This document shows, one piece after another, positions 63,791-64,000 of a DNA stretch of 64,000 nt. Within the stretch, counting starts at the first letter, position 1. Each line of letters starts with the position of its first letter. The DNA is from Quillaja saponaria (taxonomy: Eukaryota; Streptophyta; Magnoliopsida; Fabales; Quillajaceae): contig CM055608.1 in NCBI GenBank assembly GCA_029379385.1, positions 31,293,048 to 31,357,047 of the forward strand, written 5' to 3'. The position numbers were made by a program, and so were the translations under genes. Under the pieces are notes generated by a model, which was not told the DNA's origin, searched no databases, and saw only the letters and a program-made list of their open reading frames with translations.

Positions 63791-63821
<31 letters not shown>

Positions 63822-64000
63822 TGTTTGTACGGCTTTTCCAATTTTATTAGATGGTACACTTCAAAAACTTCTTCTTCTAGAAATTATCAAAGCCAATTTT
63901 CAGGCTGTTTCACTCTGGGTACATTTGCAATGGCTTTCGTGCCAGATATGAAATATGAGGAAAAATGGAGTTTTGTTTGGTAATGGGCTAGAGAAACCTA
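61095..64000 (+). CDS. SEC23: SEC23-like COPII coat protein (5' part; continues beyond window)
   Basis: Sec23 pairs with Sec24 as the inner COPII coat, acts as GAP for Sar1 and drives ER export. Two coding exons are in the window, 61095-61571 and 61832-63652, together 766 residues in frame; the 3' end lies outside. The first ~140 residues are a Pro/Ser-rich extension that ordinary ~765-residue Sec23 proteins lack. Then come the zinc finger (Cys198, Cys201, Cys220, Cys223), the trunk domain with APVVLVIDECLD, the beta-sandwich, the helical region, and the start of the gelsolin-like domain ending HGTDVFIWM. This form recalls the divergent Arabidopsis Sec23 paired with Sar1a (At4g01810, from memory). 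I joined exon 1 to the gtgagcag acceptor at 61831 because it restores the expected AHKVLK; an upstream in-frame acceptor at 61753 would insert 26 residues. Confidence 0.92.
63788..63821 (+). repeat. Poly-T/poly-G run in a SEC23 intron
   Basis: Thirteen Ts followed by 21 Gs, inside intron 2 about 135 bp after the splice donor. The G run could form quadruplexes in DNA or pre-mRNA and is likely to vary in length or be miscounted by sequencing. It generates spurious Gly-rich open frames. Confidence 0.9.

Noticed and set aside
63723..63983. Gly-rich open frames at the window end
   Set aside because: They arise from the poly-G run within a SEC23 intron.
1..64000. tRNA, rRNA, riboswitch or viral genes
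   Set aside because: None was recognised by reading; the reverse-transcriptase sequences are LINEs, not viral. A tRNA or covariance-model scan would be needed to exclude small RNAs.

Overview
This is nuclear DNA of a flowering plant, almost certainly a eudicot. Genes are split by short introns with GT-AG borders, the spacers are AT-rich, and the families (two-pore K+ channel, BAHD acyltransferase, ABCB transporter, Sec23) are plant versions. I cannot name the species from sequence alone. I recognise no rRNA, tRNA, CRISPR array or prokaryotic operon. All exon borders were read by eye and checked only by reading-frame continuity and comparison between duplicated copies.

Layout. 1-1700: LTR-retrotransposon debris with a 70-bp tandem array. 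2817-4562: a 5'-truncated RTE-type LINE with a 16-bp target-site duplication. 4.6-9.4 kb: AT-rich spacer with a pair of ~400-bp direct repeats. 9.5-10.1 kb: a broken partial copy of a TPK channel gene; the intact gene follows at 11949-14016 (minus). 17.6-25.2 kb: three tandem BAHD acyltransferase genes; the first two look intact and the third has a one-base frameshift after its DYGWG motif. 28.1-49.1 kb: two near-identical, apparently intact ABCB (P-glycoprotein type) transporter genes of 12 coding exons each. They lie in a tandem segmental duplication (28541-42574 and 42991-52284) that also copied the last three exons of a neighbouring NIP30/FAM192A-like gene. The complete NIP30-like gene is at 50069-56640 (minus). 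59.2-60.1 kb: a pseudogene of an L-cysteine desulfhydrase-like PLP enzyme. 61095 to the window end: the first two coding exons of a divergent Sec23 COPII gene.

History. The window is a good record of tandem duplication and LINE insertion. Three RTE insertions have clear target-site duplications: one 5'-truncated, one near full length, and one only 40 bp long. Two of them have a matching empty site in the paralogous duplicate, so their timing relative to the duplication can be read directly. The second ABCB copy lacks the presumed promoter and non-coding first exon because the breakpoint lies inside the leader intron. A decayed relative of that ABCB leader also lies between BAHD genes 1 and 2, suggesting that an ancestral BAHD-ABCB leader unit was duplicated more than once.

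Function. The TPK channel would act in potassium homeostasis, Sec23 in ER export, and the NIP30-like protein probably in the nucleus. The BAHD array beside ABCB transporters could be a small specialised-metabolism neighbourhood, but that is only an inference from proximity. I did not find a convincing new biological system.
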